NCBI GenBank assembly: GCA_045542735.1
Contig: JAZQLQ010000026.1
Location: 384,422-448,421, forward strand
Direction of reading: 5' to 3'
Length of the DNA: 64,000 nt
Source of the DNA: UBA2882 sp045542735
GTDB lineage: Bacteria > Bacillota > Clostridia > Lachnospirales > Lachnospiraceae
The notes under the pieces are model-generated. The model worked only from the letters and a program-made list of their open reading frames with translations. It did no database searches and was not told the DNA's origin. Below, piece by piece: positions 62,401 to 64,000 of this stretch (the stretch's first letter is position 1; each line of letters starts with the position of its first letter). The translations under genes were made by a program, and so were the position numbers.

Positions 62401-62506
62401 TAAGTATTGCAAACTCTTGATTAGTAATATCGTATTTCTCTATCAAATAATCTAAAACAAATTTTTCAAAATCCCTCCAGTATTTTAGTGCATCGCTTTT
62501 TTTCAT
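59453..62506 (-). CDS. Mrr-like nuclease / STAND NTPase with helical-repeat C-terminus (Avs-like)
   Basis: 1017 residues, ATG at 62506-62504 with GGAG upstream. The N-terminal 130 residues are a PD-(D/E)XK domain of Mrr type: GDGGYDGVLYS (Asp45) and FEAKLRSS (Glu65, Lys67). The NTPase follows with P-loop GNQGCGKSCL (211-220), FFLVEIRDNY near 380 and a winged-helix part. The last 450 residues are a helical array, probably TPR-like (ARAYNTLGNCYAVMEDINNS). Nuclease-STAND-repeat is the plan of the Avs antiviral sensors, where repeats bind a phage protein and oligomerisation turns on the nuclease. The family is strong; the trigger is unknown. Confidence 0.85.
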   Translation of the reverse strand: MKKSDALKYWRDFEKFVLDYLIEKYDITNQEFAILTPPSGDGGYDGVLYSSFIIPEKGIREILFEAKLRSSLGNSLPLNDFSKALIIAINRFTDEVYIATNIIFSPNTLHQLKVYSERLGIYIETLNGKTLYEWYERQNPDKKSKYNMDFIAFLKKSSEAIPTSVYVNNQQTKSNVIDIDEYVRDIDRDKQINLIEAELSCHSGGLALFNGNQGCGKSCLCAVLKKYLQEKNYQILDIDMYVQNTSRTIFLKLLEGVWGFSPDIIIKSTEKEIGEVFRQIGTETLTSSDIECLQFIFSKEIKEYNGNSDIYQYILLNIVEKLFKHYSNRIPYCIHIHNMESAFEESCDFIQKLITRLSFCNIFFLVEIRDNYAGEMKITLDEWECIQHRLHNSPRVIGDYMISKFSLLEAESYIKKKLPSLKGDQVKELAQSLPDNPLILDAALQILKPKLEKKVVLGSELKREMKYFNKNYDSAILKELLRNIMNNKESERLIIPFAMLSLLKGKCSIENIVKISGENPTEIKKLLCNTGLVRVDKDIISIKHEFYIKTLQNYSIYISNILLQELAKNMMSNIELFYRDAIEQGVLYVKLLDICHDYMLLLTECNKVGKALRLQGDNNQALDIYEMGYRSFEAKGLDSKTFTLQKLDILENMISIKWNTVGGYDDELEALLGKFHLLIRISRKDFKHHIRYIEACIYESFFEMKKMHMKSEHKKCLKLAYKAKRLARKHNGYENFPLVFEHVLWLKSLSIKHLSGMEACLESFECDIKKNPDFSLLHSSYNTHKAASIAGVNPKVALRYFKSNEKYYITLPIAEQLHNRVNIANMYFFLKEYDMAKEMAEDIIIDALSYDVNIELGRAYNTLGNCYAVMEDINNSVEFYRKSILIFQKIEHSIHLWSPLVNCAFSFVVEEKYVDALVLLKEAVSIFLKRCDELANSTSNHVTRANKLLIGIIITLYLLRCISSTFQEAMCMHDMLLDRTRKYMPEQINTICSDKVIFKKYFENTVYEHHGKILLKL

Positions 62507-62566
62507 TTCATATCTCCAAATTAAAAACCAATGTTTATACTATTATGCAACCCGTTTCTGCATAAC

Positions 62567-62629
62567 AGATAATCCTGTAATTATCACTTGTTTTATAAAT
62601 CTATTTCTGACGGATAACTAAAAATTATC
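62567..62629 (-). repeat. 63-bp inverted repeat, right copy
   Basis: Exact reverse complement of 57086-57148. It ends 38 bp before the recombinase stop and starts 60 bp upstream of the STAND start codon. The two copies are 5.4 kb apart. Confidence 0.97.
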
Positions 62630-62667
62630 ACCTATTCAAAGCGAGGACTGTCATTATTCAATTTTTA

Positions 62668-63585
62668 TTACACCCTCATCCCATTCCGCGGATGTTTATT
62701 TGTCAATATCTCCTTTTGTTTATTCATAGACACACTGGTATAAATCTCAGTTGTAGTAATGGAACTATGCCCCAGCATCTTTTGAATGTAGCGGATGTCG
62801 ACATCTGCCTCCAGTAAAAGTGTGGCAAAGGAGTGACGGAACATATGTGGAGTAATATGCATATCAATGCCGGCTTGGTGGCAATAGTGATTAATCATCA
62901 GACGTACGGATTGTTCCGAGAGTCGTTCGTTTAAACGGTTGACAAACAGCCATTCACTTTTTGATAGTTCTTTTGCAAATGCAGTTTTGTATTGATGGAT
63001 AGCATTTAATACATCCGTATTGCCAATCTGAATAAAGCGTTCTTTCGAACCTTTTCCAAAAATAAGTACAGTTCCGCTTTTCAAATCTACATCTTGCTGT
63101 TTTAATGAACACAATTCAGAGATTCGCATTCCGGTTGCAAAGAGGAGTTCAATGACAGCAATATCTCGTAGTCGGCTCCTTTTTTGATAGAGAGTCTTGG
63201 CATTGCGCTCAGCCAGATAGAGTGTGGACAGAAAAAACTCAATCGTATGAAGGGGAATGGTTTTGGGGAGTCTGACCGGTTCCCGGAATTGAATACGCAG
63301 TTTAGTGAAGGGGTTAGTGTCTATTAGCTCTTCGTATTCCAGATAGTGAAAAAAGGCTTTGATGCTGGCAATTTTTCGCTTTACTGACTTGGGTTTATAG
63401 AGTGCATGGATATGTGTCAAATAGTCATAAAGTTCTTCTTTGGTTACGGGAAGTGTTGTTGATGGGATAAAATCCAGAAATTGCTTGAGATCAATCTGAT
63501 ATGCTTTTAAGGTTTTTGCATTTAATTCTTTTTGTAATTCACAATACTCCAGATATTGCTGTTTTAGTTGCTGCAATGTTTTCAT
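62668..63585 (-). CDS. Tyrosine recombinase (XerC/D-like integrase)
   Basis: 305 residues from ATG 63585, 9 nt after AAGGAG; an in-frame start at 63606 is weaker. The N-terminal SAM-like core-binding domain (about 1-85) contains LKAYQIDLKQFLDFI. The catalytic domain holds all the residues: Arg in ATGMRISELCSL, Lys in IFGKGSKERFIQIG, His-x-x-Arg in HMFRHSFATLLLE, His in LGHSS and Tyr in TTEIYTSV. It lies between the right 63-bp inverted repeat and the right 198-bp direct repeat, so it could act on either. It does not look like the housekeeping XerC or XerD, which lack this surrounding. Confidence 0.93.
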   Translation of the reverse strand: MKTLQQLKQQYLEYCELQKELNAKTLKAYQIDLKQFLDFIPSTTLPVTKEELYDYLTHIHALYKPKSVKRKIASIKAFFHYLEYEELIDTNPFTKLRIQFREPVRLPKTIPLHTIEFFLSTLYLAERNAKTLYQKRSRLRDIAVIELLFATGMRISELCSLKQQDVDLKSGTVLIFGKGSKERFIQIGNTDVLNAIHQYKTAFAKELSKSEWLFVNRLNERLSEQSVRLMINHYCHQAGIDMHITPHMFRHSFATLLLEADVDIRYIQKMLGHSSITTTEIYTSVSMNKQKEILTNKHPRNGMRV

Positions 63586-63636
63586 GGTGTGTTTCTCCTT
63601 TATCACTCATATTTGATGTATTTGATAAAATTATTT

Positions 63637-63834
63637 ATACCACATTTTATAACTAAACGAAAAAACGTTCATAAAAATATATTGACACGTCTCTTTAAAA
63701 GTGTTATTTTTTTGTAAAAGCATATGTTTCTGATTTTCTTTAGCACGCTGTGCTTCTGTTTTCTTCGCCTGCAAAGGGCATCTTTGGACTCATGCTTTTA
63801 GATTCAACTAATACAATTTAAGAGCAGGAGGGAT
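63637..63834 (+). repeat. 198-bp direct repeat, right copy
   Basis: Same orientation as 33023-33220. The last 128 bases are nearly identical; the hairpin stem of the left copy is replaced here. TTGACA (63682-63687) with TATTTT 17 bp on could be a promoter towards the next gene. It ends in GGAGGGA, a short way ahead of the Rpn-like gene. Confidence 0.9.
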
Positions 63835-63876
63835 GCGTATTGCAAGGATAGGACTAGACAAATCCGGGGAAAGTCT

Positions 63877-64000
63877 ATGGAGAGATTTGACACGGCAAGA
63901 GCTGTGGATGCACGGAAAGAGGAAATTGTGCAAAAAGACAAAAGTGAAAAAATACTGGAAGATTACAACGATGTGTTTGCGGATATCTATAATGTTTTGG
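63877..64000 (+). CDS. Start of an Rpn/PD-(D/E)XK family nuclease-transposase gene (partial)
   Basis: 41 codons are visible before the window ends. The start is taken as ATG 63877 with GGGGA 6 nt upstream. The stretch EKILEDYNDVFADIYNVL is typical of the N-terminus of Rpn-type recombination-promoting nucleases common in Lachnospiraceae genomes. It follows the right 198-bp repeat. Recognition rests on a short piece, so confidence is moderate. Confidence 0.6.
   Translation, partial: MERFDTARAVDARKEEIVQKDKSEKILEDYNDVFADIYNVL

Larger units (their letters stand above)
57086..62629. mobile_element. 5.5-kb cassette bounded by perfect 63-bp inverted repeats
   Basis: The two ends are identical over 63 bases in opposite orientation. 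Inside are exactly two convergent genes, each starting close to its own repeat. A tyrosine recombinase lies 38 bp outside the right end. There is no transposase inside and no evident target duplication. It may be an invertible segment or a passenger element moved in trans. Confidence 0.75.
33023..63834. mobile_element. Candidate 30.8-kb genomic island with T7SS, defence genes and tyrosine recombinase
   Basis: Bounded by 198-bp direct repeats (33023-33220 and 63637-63834) with a tyrosine recombinase 50 bp inside the right repeat. Content is AT-rich compared with the left part of the window and is all accessory: secretion system, toxins, quorum sensing and defence. The limits are a proposal. 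AT-rich accessory genes also lie just left of the repeat (30923-33013), and the repeats may instead be shared leader regions of dispersed genes. Confidence 0.5.

Noticed and set aside
57078..62637. Target-site duplication next to the 63-bp inverted repeats
   Set aside because: The bases outside the two ends (GAATGAAG and ACCTATTC) do not form a direct repeat, so standard transposition with duplication is not supported.
1..64000. CRISPR arrays, tRNA and rRNA genes
   Set aside because: No regularly spaced short repeats and no tRNA or rRNA signature sequences were noticed on either strand; a covariance search was not possible.

Overview
The window reads as chromosome of an anaerobic Gram-positive Clostridia bacterium, most likely a Lachnospiraceae. 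The grounds are the cdaA-cdaR-glmM order, the mreB/mbl-flhO-flhP order, comF followed by the yvyF-type flagellar gene, strong AGGAGG ribosome binding sites, a GPH sugar symporter beside glycoside hydrolases, and a clostridial-style cyclic-lactone agrD. No rRNA, tRNA or CRISPR array was seen.

Bases 1 to about 30,890 look like ordinary core chromosome, all on the + strand: a glycoside utilisation cluster (GH2, GH3, symporter); uvrB-uvrA; mreB with two flagellar rod genes and a rod-binding protein; recD2, comF and yvyF; two unknown membrane proteins ahead of cdaA-cdaR-glmM; HPr; leuA; then a set of membrane proteins and glycosyltransferases ending in a GT2/PMT-type fusion.

From about 30,890 the sequence becomes visibly more AT-rich and turns accessory. 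A 198-bp direct repeat at 33,023 and 63,637 brackets about 30 kb, with a tyrosine recombinase just inside the right copy. This region holds: (a) a type VIIb secretion locus (EssC, EsaA-like, EssA-like, EssB, EsxA, EsaB) with two LXG effector modules of the lap1-lap2-effector-immunity type; (b) a complete Agr quorum-sensing system inside the locus, including a 49-residue AgrD, with agrB followed one base later by the second effector module; (c) a three-gene operon of a PHP-ABC ATPase, a small protein and a membrane protein; and (d) a 5.5-kb cassette bounded by perfect 63-bp inverted repeats. The cassette carries two convergent genes: a GT4 glycosyltransferase with an unknown C-terminal domain, and a STAND NTPase with an Mrr-like nuclease domain and probable helical repeats.

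Three paralogous membrane-anchored proteins, two just left of the direct repeat and one behind an LXG effector, share a nearly identical 153-bp 3' end and look like an immunity family that recombines. A broken ORF6N gene and a leftover glycosyltransferase 3' end mark past rearrangement at the left edge. The right edge runs into the start of an Rpn-type nuclease gene.

The best candidates for undescribed biology are the inverted-repeat cassette beside the recombinase, the Agr-coupled T7SS effector operon, and the PHP-ATPase/membrane protein operon. Functions of the toxins and of the defence genes are inferred from domains and context only.
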